Program-made: the position numbers and the translations under genes | Shown: piece by piece, positions 27,212-36,334 of the stretch | How positions within the stretch are numbered: position 1 is the first letter of the stretch | How the letters are laid out: each line of letters opens with the position of its first letter | NCBI RefSeq assembly: GCF_025143985.1 | Contig: NZ_CP083565.1 | Location: forward strand, 130,714-194,713 | Length of the DNA: 64,000 bases | Reading direction: 5' to 3' | From: Sulfitobacter sp. W027 | GTDB lineage: Bacteria; Pseudomonadota; Alphaproteobacteria; Rhodobacterales; Rhodobacteraceae | Notes under the pieces: model-generated | The model's input: only the letters and a program-made list of their open reading frames with translations | What the model was told of the DNA's origin: nothing | Databases searched by the model: none

Positions 27212-27673
27212 TCAATCGCATTCGGTGCTCACCATGGTCTCATTCGGCACCTGCGTGTTGCAGTAGATCCCAGCGTCAAGGTCGGTGTCGATCAGGATAG
27301 CATCTTCGAAGACGGCTGCTTTGAGAACCGCGTTCTCGAATGATACGTTGATTAGCTTGGCACCGGAAAAACTGGCGCCCGTCAAATCGGCAGAGGCAAA
27401 CGAAACATTCTCGAGGGTTGCCTGGTCAAACAGCGAAAGGTTGAGACCTGCTTCCGAGAAGTCCACGTCCCTTAATTGAGCTTCGGTCAGGTCTATCCCG
27501 GTCAACTTCCGACCTGTGAGGTCCATCTGCTCGAAGGTACAACCGGAACATCTGCCGAGCATGCGCAATTGCTTCTCCTGCTCCGGTTCCTGCCCGATCG
27601 CGGAAGTGCCAAAGAGAGAAGCGACAGTCAGAAGCACGCCAAGGCAGCTCGTCGGAAACGCATGATTTTTCAA
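27212..27673 (-). CDS. Exported pentapeptide-repeat protein
   Basis: 153 residues if started at the TTG at 27673, which has AGGTGG 6 bases upstream and opens directly into a signal peptide (KNHAFPTSCLGVLLTVASLF, cleaved after GTSAIGQ). A longer ATG start at 27712 would overlap the upstream gene. About eight pentapeptide repeats follow (A/L-x-D/N-L/F pattern: DLTGRKLTGIDLTEAQLRDV, ADLTGASFSGAKL). The C-terminus has a lone Cys pair (YCNTQ, STECD). These right-handed beta helices often bind other proteins; the role here is unknown. Confidence 0.75.
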   Translation of the reverse strand: MKNHAFPTSCLGVLLTVASLFGTSAIGQEPEQEKQLRMLGRCSGCTFEQMDLTGRKLTGIDLTEAQLRDVDFSEAGLNLSLFDQATLENVSFASADLTGASFSGAKLINVSFENAVLKAAVFEDAILIDTDLDAGIYCNTQVPNETMVSTECD

Positions 27674-27701
27674 GAAGTACCACCTAAGCCTATCAGGCCT
27701 T

Positions 27702-27953
27702 TCAAAAGTCAAAAAGCTCGCTCAAAAAGCCTTCGCGACGCTTCTTTTTATAAGGCTTGCCGTGGTCACGATCTTGTCCCGAACTGCGCAGGGAGGCGAC
27801 CTCACGGGGGGCAAGTTGGGGATCCGACCGTTCAATGATCTTGTCCAGCTCGCCTCGGTCTAGCCAAACCCCACGACACTGGGGGCAGTAGTCAATTTCT
27901 ACACCGGAGCGATCTGTCATCACCAGTTGGGTTCCATCGATCGGACATTGCAT
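27702..27953 (-). CDS. TFIIB-type zinc-ribbon protein
   Basis: 83 residues. MQCPIDGTQLVMTDRSGVEI then DYCPQCRGVWLDRGELDKII is the zf-TFIIB module: C-P-x-C is reduced to one Cys plus CPQC, followed by GVWLDRGEL. The basic tail KKKRREGFLSELFDF matches bacterial family members. The role is unknown. It lies 28 bases upstream of the pentapeptide-repeat gene in the same orientation and may be cotranscribed with it. Confidence 0.85.
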   Translation of the reverse strand: MQCPIDGTQLVMTDRSGVEIDYCPQCRGVWLDRGELDKIIERSDPQLAPREVASLRSSGQDRDHGKPYKKKRREGFLSELFDF

Positions 27954-28176
27954 CGGTTAAGCCTCCTTCATTCCTGAAGTTAATTGGGCACCCGCGATGC
28001 AAACTGCAACCACTTCAAATTTATTCTCGCCAGAATCGCTGTGCGTTTGATCGGCTGGAACGGAGCCAGGCGGCGTCAGCACCGTCAAGATTTTTTGCAA
28101 ACCCGGGAAGATAAGGACGAACCCATGCAGTGGTAGACGTTCGACGGTTGTCAACAGCATGATTTCCAAGTGCAAT

Positions 28177-28584
28177 CTAGATCGCGTTTGGTCTAGGGGG
28201 ATATTGCTCTGAAGCATGGAAAAGCTCAGATGAAGCGGCGCTTTCCAAACATGTTATGACAGTCTCCGGCAGATAGGGCTTCGCAATAAAAGTCCCCCCA
28301 GGCGGCAAACTTTTTGATGTCACATTTGAGGCTCCAGATGCGACAATGATCGCAATGCGGGGCCATCTGCGGTGCACGATCTTCGCCAGCTCTAAGCCGT
28401 TTATTGATCCGGGCATTCCGATAGACGTCAGCATGATTCGGATATCAGTATCGGCCGAGAGAATCGCCAATGCTTCGACCGCATGTCCAACGGCGCGGCC
28501 AGAAAGTCCTGCATCTTCCACAAGGTCCATGGCCGCAAAGCGCAGAAATGGATCACCCTCTACGACGAGAACATCATGCATCAT
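28177..28584 (-). CDS. Response-regulator receiver domain lacking the phospho-acceptor Asp
   Basis: 135 residues, a single receiver domain. The fold is clear: VLVVEGDPFLRFAAMDLVED, MPGSINGLELA, IIVASGAS and the conserved Lys in FIAKPYLPE. The phosphorylation site, normally D in LTDIxMPG, reads LTSIGMPG, with Ser at 54. One of the two acidic Mg2+ residues in the first loop is also changed (VEGD). It is likely a phosphorylation-independent or dead receiver. It is divergent from a PAS histidine kinase and may pair with it. Confidence 0.8.
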   Translation of the reverse strand: MMHDVLVVEGDPFLRFAAMDLVEDAGLSGRAVGHAVEALAILSADTDIRIMLTSIGMPGSINGLELAKIVHRRWPRIAIIVASGASNVTSKSLPPGGTFIAKPYLPETVITCLESAASSELFHASEQYPPRPNAI

Positions 28585-28821
28585 GAACTAACATCTGGAA
28601 AAGATCCTAATGGTTGTGGGGCATTACAATCATGCTCACCCATTCCTCTACTCCGCAAGCTTTCCCTGCCTCCCCCTGAGTCCTAAGGGCCATTTTTTGC
28701 CAAACATTTAACAAAGTTGAAGGTGCACCTCCTCCTTATTTTCCTGACTGGCCATTGCTATGTAGTCAGAGATTGGTCCGCAATGGACGTTGCATTTACG
28801 GTTTCTAGAGCAGAGTGGCAT

Positions 28822-30366
28822 ATGGAAAAAAATAATCCCAGCACTCCGACTGACAAGCGTTTGGCAGGGCAGCCTTCACGTCGAGATGATAAGTTCAATG
28901 TAACTGAATGCGGTCTAGAAGTAGAGACGATCGAAACCGCATTGGCCGCCGCGAATATTGCCGTGTTTCAGCTCGATCTGGTTTCTGACACCTCAAATGT
29001 TTCAGGAGCGTGGCGTGAACTGATGGATGTTAGTCTGTCCGAGGATGTCGACTTTCAAACTGAATGGCGGGGGAGGATACATCCTGAAGATGAAGTGGTC
29101 ATCGAACGCGCACTGGCTGATTATGTAGAAAGCAGAACTCCACGCGTCATGATGGAATATCGGCTACGTTCACGCGATGGACGGGAGTGGCTCTGGATGC
29201 GAACAGATGCTGAGGCAACTCAGTGGGATGAGCAGGGGAATGCCCTCAACCTAGTCGGGACGCAACGAGACATTACAGACCGGAAACGTGCTGAGCTAGC
29301 GCTGCGCAGTAGTGAAGCGAAGTTCAGATCCCTGATGAAAAATGCGCCCATCGGGACCGCCCTCATTTCTTTGGAAGGGAAGTGGTTGGCGGCGAATGCT
29401 GCGATGACTACTTTTCTCGGGTATACTGAAAGTGAGCTGGAGAACACAGATTTCCAAACCGTAACACATGAAGATGATCTGGCGGACAGCCTGATGAATG
29501 CGCAAAAGCTCCTAAAGGGTGAGGTTGACGCATTCGAAATGGAAAAAAGATATGTTCGACCTGATGGAGAGGTGGTGTGGGGCCATCTCAGCGTTGTTTT
29601 GGTACGCAGCGACGAAGGCCACCCCTTACATTACATCACACAGGTTCTAGATATTACTGAAAAACGTAGGTTGGATTTTCTCAGGAACGAGTTCATGTCC
29701 ATCATCGCGCATGAATTACGCACGCCCGTGACGGCAGTCGTAGGGGCGCTGGATATGCTCGACGTCGTTTGTCCTAATGGCCCAACGGAAAAAGTGCAGC
29801 AACTTGTAAAAATTGCCAAACGCGGCGGGGACCGGTTACGCACAGCGTTGGAAGATCTGCTCGATTTCGAACAGGTGTCAGGCGGAACGTTATCCCTAAA
29901 CTTGACTGAGACAAATATTATCGAAATTTTAGGAGAGGCGCTGCTGAAGAGCCAACCCGTCATGGATCAACATAAGGTTTCAGCCCGCATGATCTTACAG
30001 GAAAGCGAAATTCCCTGGCAATGCGATCCGGCTCTGTTGGATAGAGCGCTGAGGCACCTGCTCTCAAATGCTGCCAAATTTTCTCCTGATAATAGTGAGG
30101 TCTGCGTTATCGTGACGAGGGATTTCCGTCAGCTGAATATCCGCGTAAAGGATTCAGGCCCCGGCATTCCCGATAATCTTCACGAAAAGATATTTCAGCC
30201 TTTCTGGCAGCAAGACCTATCTGACACCAGGGACAAGCAGGGTATCGGCCTCGGGCTGACCATTTCCCGCCAGGCGATCCGAAAAATGGGCGGTGAGCTA
30301 TCAATCGAGCCCTGTGATGGGGCTGGAGCTGAGTTTCTTATCACGCTCCCCGCCCGCCCCCTGTAA
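28822..30366 (+). CDS. PAS-PAS sensor histidine kinase
   Basis: 514 residues from the ATG at 28822; earlier in-frame TTG (28717) and ATG (28783) starts are possible but add a non-conserved leader. Two PAS/PAC repeats (YRLRSRDGREWLWMRTDAEA, VGTQRDITDRKRAELALRSS; then KNAPIGTALISLEGKWLAAN, ITQVLDITEKRRLDFLRNEF) lead to a HisKA domain with the phospho-His in SIIAHELRTPVTAV. The ATPase domain has N box LLSNAAKFSPD, G1 DSGPGIP and G2 GIGLGLTIS. There is no membrane segment, so it is a cytosolic sensor. Confidence 0.9.
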   Translation: MEKNNPSTPTDKRLAGQPSRRDDKFNVTECGLEVETIETALAAANIAVFQLDLVSDTSNVSGAWRELMDVSLSEDVDFQTEWRGRIHPEDEVVIERALADYVESRTPRVMMEYRLRSRDGREWLWMRTDAEATQWDEQGNALNLVGTQRDITDRKRAELALRSSEAKFRSLMKNAPIGTALISLEGKWLAANAAMTTFLGYTESELENTDFQTVTHEDDLADSLMNAQKLLKGEVDAFEMEKRYVRPDGEVVWGHLSVVLVRSDEGHPLHYITQVLDITEKRRLDFLRNEFMSIIAHELRTPVTAVVGALDMLDVVCPNGPTEKVQQLVKIAKRGGDRLRTALEDLLDFEQVSGGTLSLNLTETNIIEILGEALLKSQPVMDQHKVSARMILQESEIPWQCDPALLDRALRHLLSNAAKFSPDNSEVCVIVTRDFRQLNIRVKDSGPGIPDNLHEKIFQPFWQQDLSDTRDKQGIGLGLTISRQAIRKMGGELSIEPCDGAGAEFLITLPARPL

Positions 30367-30392
30367 GGAATTTACGTCATCTAGGACGGCGC

Positions 30393-30420
30393 CAAGGCCA
30401 CCATCTAAGTAGATGGCCTT
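30393..30420. terminator. Hairpin after the histidine kinase gene
   Basis: CCATCTA pairs with TAGATGG around AG, extended by AAGG-CCTT with a small bulge. There is no T-run; it is a possible weak terminator or processing site 27 bases after the kinase stop. Confidence 0.45.
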
Positions 30421-30629
30421 GCTCGTTGAAGCTAATACCGAGCATTGGCGTAATACTCCCCTTTCGAACCAAGCCAAGGCAGCTGGTGCTATGCCGCTCA
30501 GACGACTTGGAGTTTCTTTGTAGCTGTGATTGCCTCTAACATGCCTTTCTGTCGATCCGGTCCGGTCGTAAAATCGTCAGATTTACATGCAGCAATGTGC
30601 AGGCAGAATGATCCGAAAGGAGGTTCACC

Positions 30630-31613
30630 ATGAAAGTTCTTGCCGTTGATGACGACCCCATCATTTTGGAGATGATTGAGGCCACCTTCAGGCGATCTAG
30701 GTCCCCAAAGGTTAGGCTCACGGTTTTGTCTTCCGGCCCAGCTGCCCTAAAACTGCTGGCCGATCCAAACCAACATTTCGACTGCATCTTGCTTGACATC
30801 CAGATGCCTCAGATGGATGGCATCACCTTGTGCAGCCATATCAGAGCGCTAAAGAGCTATCGCGATACCCCGGTGGTCATGCTTACCCAGAGGACCGAGA
30901 CGGCTTCAATCGAGCGCGCATTTATGGCGGGTGCAACAGACTATGTCACCAAACCTTTTGACCCGAAAGTTCTCCGCGCCAGGCTGCGTGTGGCGGAACG
31001 TATGATGGAGAGCGCGGCCCTAGCTCCTCGCTTGAGCCTCTCTAAACTGCATGGGAAGGGTCGCCCGGGGCAACATGACTTTGCATTAGAAGACCCTTTA
31101 CACATCGAAGATGTCCATCAACTGGTTTTGCCGTTCCCGCTAGGGAATTATCTATCGCAGCTTGCCCGGAACGACTTGGGCGATTGCCAGGTTTTCGCAG
31201 CGACAATTGAGGATGCGGAAAGACTCTATACTCAGGGTAGCACCCGTGAATTTGCCGTCGCGGTCGCCGCCACCGTCGCGGCAATCGCAAAGATTGTGGA
31301 CCACCCTCAATTGCTGATGGCTCATAACGGCAATGGCACCTTGCTATGCGTCGCCTCGGGCGTCCAATTGCCGAATTGGCCTGAGATTGAGGATATGATC
31401 CAGGAAGAAATTGATACCTCGGGATTACACCATGACAACGGCGTTAGGATGGATTTATCTTTATCTGTTGGCAGCCCGGTTCACCCGAACGCCAGTCAAT
31501 CTCAGAGAGTAAGGCGAACGTTTTCGCGCGCGATTCAACGCGTGGTGAGGCGCCAGAAAGTTCTTTCTGATACACCGCCCCCCGACATCCTACCTGTCTC
31601 GGCGGCCCATTGA
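30630..31613 (+). CDS. Response regulator with a degenerate GGDEF-like output domain
   Basis: 327 residues with GGAGG before the start. Residues 1-125 are an intact receiver: acidic pocket VDDDP, phospho-Asp in ILLDIQMPQMDG and Lys in VTKPFDP. Residues ~150-310 have the layout of a diguanylate cyclase: an N-terminal helix, LLMAHNGNGTLLCVASG where GGDEF should be, and VRMDLSLSVGSPVH with FSRAIQRVVRRQ near the end. The GGDEF signature is gone, so catalysis is unlikely. The C-terminal call is an inference from pattern, not strong identity. Confidence 0.65.
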   Translation: MKVLAVDDDPIILEMIEATFRRSRSPKVRLTVLSSGPAALKLLADPNQHFDCILLDIQMPQMDGITLCSHIRALKSYRDTPVVMLTQRTETASIERAFMAGATDYVTKPFDPKVLRARLRVAERMMESAALAPRLSLSKLHGKGRPGQHDFALEDPLHIEDVHQLVLPFPLGNYLSQLARNDLGDCQVFAATIEDAERLYTQGSTREFAVAVAATVAAIAKIVDHPQLLMAHNGNGTLLCVASGVQLPNWPEIEDMIQEEIDTSGLHHDNGVRMDLSLSVGSPVHPNASQSQRVRRTFSRAIQRVVRRQKVLSDTPPPDILPVSAAH

Positions 31614-31670
31614 ATGAAGATCCTCTTAGTAGATGATGACCCGCTTATCCTTGAACTCGTGCCGTGTTGA
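31614..31670 (+). pseudogene. Receiver-domain gene start, truncated after 18 codons
   Basis: Starting ATG immediately after the TGA of the upstream response regulator, the frame reads MKILLVDDDPLILELV then PC and a stop. This is the canonical first strand and helix of a receiver domain with its acidic triad. The rest of the gene is missing and the DNA runs into a 5'-truncated Rid gene, so the stop lies at a junction. Confidence 0.7.
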
Positions 31671-31733
31671 TTGCACGTCCCGCAGATCCTGAAGCGCCCC
31701 ACTCAAGCGCAAGCTTTCCGCTGGTCGAAATAG

Positions 31734-32252
31734 AAAATAGGCCTGTCACAATCACTTTACCTCAGCGGCACCGTTCCTGAGTTGGCTGATGAAACTGCAG
31801 AGAAAGGCTCGCCCGAATATTTCGGGGATACGGCCACTCAGACTGCCAGCGTTCTTGCATCAATCGAAAAGAAGCTCGCCTCGATTGACCTCGACATGGG
31901 TGACGCCGTGAAAATGCAGACCTATCTTGTCGCGCCCGAGGGCAGTGACGGGATGGATTTTCAGGGTTTCATGGAGGGTTACACCCAATACTCTGGCACC
32001 GAGGACCAACCCGAACTGCCAACGCGGTCGGTCTTCGCCGTCGCAGGATTGGCGAACCCTGCTTGGTTGGTTGAAGTTGTGGCAGTCCGCTCTGTCCTGA
32101 ATGTCGAAGCGGTGGCCCAAGAAGGGCCACCGCTTTTTTCTTTCAGCCTTCGGTACGATACCAGTCGGCAACGTTCCACAGGTCGCTGTCCCAAGCGTTC
32201 AGCTTCACACCACCAAGCGTGTTGCCCTGCGCCGCTACCGCTGCGCGGTTGA
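31734..32252 (+). pseudogene. Rid/YjgF family protein, 5' truncated
   Basis: Homology begins inside the gene at SLYLSGTVPELADETAEKGS with no start codon in frame after TAG at 31731. It continues TATQTASVLASIEKKLASID, DAVKMQTYLVAPEG and LPTRSVFAVAGLANPAWLVE, the Rid core. The usual N-terminal ~30 residues with signal peptide are lost. The normal stop after VAVR is also absent, and the frame runs through the terminator into the antisense of the next gene to 32252. Confidence 0.7.
32107..32139 (+). terminator. Rho-independent terminator (plus strand)
   Basis: AAGCGGTGGCCC pairs with GGGCCACCGCTT, a perfect 12-bp stem with a 5-base loop and six T on the plus strand. It ends the Rid relic and lies 4 bases from the convergent binding-protein stop, for which it may act weakly since no T-run follows on the minus strand. 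Confidence 0.9.
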
Positions 32253-33858
32253 TCAACGGCAGCATGGATTTGCTTTCGGTGGTGATAATGTCGTTCAAAC
32301 GTTTAACCAGACGCGCCCGCTCTTCGATCTTGCTTGTGCGAGAAAGTTCATCCAGCAGGGAGTCATATTCCTCATCGCAAAAGCGGTTGATGTTCTCTCC
32401 CTGCCATTGGGTTGAGGGCTTTGGCTCATTCCCACAACGGCGCTGCGCAAGATAAGCTTGCGGGTCGGTGCCGTCATAGAGGTTCGCATACATCTCAACG
32501 TCGGCATAGAACTTGGGGAATGTGTCGGGGCTGCCTGGATCGCCGCCGAAAAAGACCGACGCGTCGATGTTGCGCAGCTCAACCTCAATACCGATCTGGT
32601 TCCACCAGTCTTTGATAAGCGCCTGGAAGTCTTGACGAACGGCGTTGGTAGAGGTCTGAAACACGATCAACAGACGCATACCGTCTTTCTCGCGTACGCC
32701 GTCCCCGTCTTCATCCTGCCAGCCTGCTTCATCCAAAAGTGCTTTCGCAGCTTCCAAATCCTGCGTCATACATTCTGTGTTGTCAGAGCTATAAATCGGA
32801 GGAGCGGGGACCAGATTGCAGGTTGGCCGACCTGCCTGACCGTAGCCGATTTCGTTGAGCAATTCGCGGTCGATTGCCATGCTCATGGCCTGCCGAACGC
32901 GTCTGTCTGTCAGGAACGGATGTGGCTCCTCAACAGTTGCACGCGTCTCGGGCGGGAGATCAGGCGAAGGATTTGTCATGTTAATTTCGATCCGCTCGAC
33001 AAGGGGACCGAACTCAAAAATAGGCTTTCCTGTACCGCCCTCTGCGATTGTTTCCAGCACGTCAGGTGCCATCAACAAATCCCACGCGTAATCAAACTCA
33101 CCGGTTTCCATTACGGCGCGCGCGGCTGAAACGGCGTCTCCACCGCCTTTAAAGTTCAGCTTGGCAAAGGCGGGCTTGCCTGCATCGCGATAATTGTCGT
33201 TGGCAACAAGCTGTATAGAGTCATTTGGCCGAAAGTCCGTGACCACAAACGGGCCGCTGCCAATCGGATTGAAGTTTTCCTCGGTACAGCCCGGCGCACG
33301 CGCACCGGTGCATTCAGCGAACTGTGCAGCCTGAAGAATGGGTGAGGCCGCCCCGACGAAAGGCAGATACGGGTAAGGTTTCGGCTCATCGAAATGGATT
33401 GTTATCGTGCGATCATCTATGACTTCGACATTTTTGACGTCATTGAACTTTGACAGTTGGGCGCAACCGCCTTCGGGGTTCATGCAGTAATCTGCCGTGA
33501 ATTTTACATCCTTGGCTGTCACTGGCGTGCCATCTGACCAAGTCACCCCCTCTTTCAGTTTCCAAGTAATGGCCGTTAAGTCTTCGGTCATGCCGCCGTT
33601 CTCGACCGTTGGGATTTCGACCGCCAGCTTCGGGACAAGCTCGCCTTTCTCATCGGCGTTGGCCAAAGGCTCAAGCACCATGCTGGAAGCATCGCGCTCT
33701 TTCACACCGCCAGATAGATAGGGGTTCAAGATTGAGGGCGCTTGCCAATAGATAATGTTGAGTTGGTCATCGCGACCGCGCTCGACCTCTTGGGCAAACG
33801 CCATTGATGACAGCAAGGTCATCGAGGTTGCTCCGAGTAAATGTGCTATTAAACGCAT
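32143..33858 (-). CDS. ABC transporter substrate-binding protein, family 5 (peptide type)
   Basis: 571 residues with a signal peptide (MRLIAHLLGATSMTLLSSMA, cleaved after FAQ). The mature protein has the SBP_bac_5 motifs: IIYWQAPSILNPYLSGG, the signature TWKLKEGVTWSDGTPVTAKD, NPIGSGPFVVTDF and MSMAIDRELLNEIGYGQAG. This class binds oligopeptides, opines or sugars in the periplasm. No permease or ATPase gene is near it, so it is an orphan or its partners were lost with the nearby rearrangement. Confidence 0.85.
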   Translation of the reverse strand: MRLIAHLLGATSMTLLSSMAFAQEVERGRDDQLNIIYWQAPSILNPYLSGGVKERDASSMVLEPLANADEKGELVPKLAVEIPTVENGGMTEDLTAITWKLKEGVTWSDGTPVTAKDVKFTADYCMNPEGGCAQLSKFNDVKNVEVIDDRTITIHFDEPKPYPYLPFVGAASPILQAAQFAECTGARAPGCTEENFNPIGSGPFVVTDFRPNDSIQLVANDNYRDAGKPAFAKLNFKGGGDAVSAARAVMETGEFDYAWDLLMAPDVLETIAEGGTGKPIFEFGPLVERIEINMTNPSPDLPPETRATVEEPHPFLTDRRVRQAMSMAIDRELLNEIGYGQAGRPTCNLVPAPPIYSSDNTECMTQDLEAAKALLDEAGWQDEDGDGVREKDGMRLLIVFQTSTNAVRQDFQALIKDWWNQIGIEVELRNIDASVFFGGDPGSPDTFPKFYADVEMYANLYDGTDPQAYLAQRRCGNEPKPSTQWQGENINRFCDEEYDSLLDELSRTSKIEERARLVKRLNDIITTESKSMLPLINRAAVAAQGNTLGGVKLNAWDSDLWNVADWYRTEG

Positions 33859-35094
33859 GGTTTATCCTCTGGCCTGTTAGTGTTTGATGTGGGTGATTAC
33901 TTAACCAATCAAACAGATTCTTATCATTTTGCAAGGCTGTGACTTGCGCTATCGGACACGCAAGCATGTTCCGGATAGCCGCCCGCCATTACTGAGATGA
34001 AGGCCGAGAGATATTCTCGGGATCGGAACGAAGTCTAAGAGCCATGGGCACCGAGGGTTCTACTCTAAATTGAGAACCGTCTTGGTCGTGTGACGTCTGT
34101 CCAAGAGACGGAGTAACTGAGTGATTAAGACTTCAGTCAAAGAAACGATTTTGATGAACCGGGTCATGATCACAGACAAGCTAGGCCGGTATAGAGCCGA
34201 TCGGGGAATTTGAATCAGATGTCGGTCAGCATGCGCGCATGGAATTGAATAACCGGTTTGAGAATTCAACTGGTTTGGGGTGTCCCTCTCGGGTCTGTGC
34301 GGCAGCGTAGACTTCAGAAAAAGTTGCGACGACCCACCTAGGGTATAAAGGGGAAAGGGCCGCCGCAGTTATTCCGGGCTACAGGGAGGAAGCACCGGGG
34401 GTGAATAAGCCACAATTGCCATCCACAAATCGCATATACGTGTGCTTTGGAAAAAAGCAAAGACGGTGGGAGATTTCCACCGGTACTCTCAACTTGGAGC
34501 GCTTTGAGCTATGCGAAGAAAGGCGACGACCCTCCAAGTGCCAGGGAATGGAAGGAGAGCCGCCGAAGTTTACCGCGGCCCATGGAAGTTCAAGCCGAGG
34601 TAGAATAGAGCGTCACCTGACCCCCTGAGCTTGCTTTAGTCGAAAATCTTCACAAGACAAACGGTTTGTCCCAAAATAATCGCCTGTCAATCTTTTCGCT
34701 TTATATGGTAGAGCCGGATTTTCCAACTATGCCCGATCCGGTAGATCGCGCAATTGCCAGACCCGAGTGGTGCGCTGTCCGCCAGGCGTTATTCGACGCG
34801 GTATCCACCACAGGTCAAACGCGGCTTCGCTGATCTAAATCGTCAGATCATCGCGCTGTCCCAGACATACGTTGCACTCAGACCAGTCGGGCAGACGATG
34901 CTTTTGCTTCGTGGATCTTATCACGATGATCAGTGTTCAAATCTTGAAGGGAACAGACCACTTGGATATCTGCGGAGAGGCGATCCGTGCAACAAGGTCC
35001 AGACTTAGCAAGTTAATGTGACAAGACCGGGCGAAGAATAACCTCTCAAAATTGGCCTGTTTGAGACCCAAGTTGGATGCAACCTGCCATATTG
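33859..35094. other. Long non-coding region with decayed sequence
   Basis: About 1.2 kb without a supported gene. The first ~150 bases should hold the promoter of the binding-protein gene. The only recognisable content is the decayed IS5-type fragment at 34740-34935. The remaining short frames show no motif. Confidence 0.5.
34740..34935 (-). pseudogene. Heavily decayed IS5-family transposase remnant
   Basis: Reading the minus strand in pieces gives KIHEAKASS-like and CPTGLS segments, then ISEAAFDLWWIPRRITPGGQ and a stop. The last block aligns with ISEDALDLWAAPRRTPPGGQ of the copy at 10889-11217, so this is the same N-terminal region with many stops and frameshifts. It is an older remnant than the other copies. 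Confidence 0.6.
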
Positions 35095-36330
35095 TCAAAG
35101 CTCCACCGGCCGGCCCGCGCTCTTCGCGAAGGCATCGAAAAGGTCGCCTTGCCCCATTTGGCCACCCTTCAACATGACCCGCATTCGGTCACGCTCTGAC
35201 GATCTATGTCTGGCCACACACACACATGCCCCCACTCCGAAACTGCGTTCGAAATCCAAAACGCGAAAGCCCAATCTTGCGGCAATACGGCTTGAGGTGT
35301 CGCCGCCAGCGAGGCCCAAATACCCGACATTGACTTGATCAAGCACGGTTTCGACAAACCAGCTCGATGCGTCTGCAAGTCTGCTAGGATTCATGCCGTA
35401 GTCTGCCTCCGGGTCCAAATGAACCAGCACTCGCTGCCCGGCTTGAAGCCGTTGCACTGCGCTACCTATCAACGCGTCTGAGCGCATCGCCTCAGGTGTC
35501 AGAGCGAGCTTTTTAAAAAGCCGCGCATTGCGAACCTGCTCGGATGTGTTCGCTGACCGGCTGCCTGCAAACACTAGAACACCCATCGATTCGGGCGGTG
35601 CCACCTGTGCGGGCATCTGGGCCTTGTCCGCAACCATTGTCAGAATTTCAGCGACTGAGCTTGCCCCGATCAACAACTGCCGCCCCCCGGCAAGGGTAAG
35701 GGCCTGCGCAATCATGGCCTGGTCCTGAAGGTTCACAACGTCCAACAATACCGGTCCGTGCCTCATCCGTTGCGCAATCGAGCTCGTGTCTGCTAATGAG
35801 GTGAATGGCACAGGGTCAAGGCTGCCAAGCCCCTGCGCGCCCAAATGACGGGTTAGATCGGCTTCGGTCATCGGTGTGACGGGGTGTTGCCCCATAACGG
35901 GATGTCTGTCGATGCGGTGAGGTTTTGCATCTGGGCCTTTTGCGAACAAGTTGCCGAAGACACAGTAGCGCCCCAGACTGGGCTGCCCGCCAATCACAGC
36001 GATTACGTCTGGTTTGAAGCGTTCGATCAACTCCACCACGACCGCGCCGATCGAACCTGTCGAAGGGCTGGAGTCAAAGGTCGAACAGACTTTGAAATGT
36101 AGAACTCGCGGATTAGCATCTTCGATGCGCGGCCAAAGGTTTGCGATATCGGCGAGCGCCCTTTCTGGTCCGACCGATCGCAAATCAGTGGGCAGTCCCA
36201 GAGCCATGAGCCCCTCGCTCGCATAACCTGCGTTGAGAACCAAGCGGGCGGGCCAGCCCCTAGAGGAATAGGTGGCCAGGCTATCGGACGCGCCCGTAAA
36301 GTCATCGCCGAGAAAAACAACCTCGATCAT
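35095..36330 (-). CDS. oiaK: Four-carbon acid sugar kinase family (DUF1537), probable 3-oxo-isoapionate kinase
   Basis: 411 residues. The N-terminal substrate domain opens VVFLGDDFTGASDSLATYSS with the catalytic DDxTG. The C-terminal nucleotide domain ends LAGGDTSSRIAARLGFRVLD, the ATP-binding GGxT block. Family members phosphorylate four- and five-carbon acid sugars. It follows the RuBisCO-like gene by 4 bases as last gene of the TRAP operon. In the published apiose pathway a kinase of this family (OiaK) makes 3-oxo-isoapionate 4-phosphate for a RuBisCO-like enzyme, hence the symbol, which is tentative. Confidence 0.75.
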   Translation of the reverse strand: MIEVVFLGDDFTGASDSLATYSSRGWPARLVLNAGYASEGLMALGLPTDLRSVGPERALADIANLWPRIEDANPRVLHFKVCSTFDSSPSTGSIGAVVVELIERFKPDVIAVIGGQPSLGRYCVFGNLFAKGPDAKPHRIDRHPVMGQHPVTPMTEADLTRHLGAQGLGSLDPVPFTSLADTSSIAQRMRHGPVLLDVVNLQDQAMIAQALTLAGGRQLLIGASSVAEILTMVADKAQMPAQVAPPESMGVLVFAGSRSANTSEQVRNARLFKKLALTPEAMRSDALIGSAVQRLQAGQRVLVHLDPEADYGMNPSRLADASSWFVETVLDQVNVGYLGLAGGDTSSRIAARLGFRVLDFERSFGVGACVCVARHRSSERDRMRVMLKGGQMGQGDLFDAFAKSAGRPVEL

Positions 36331-36334
36331 GCCA

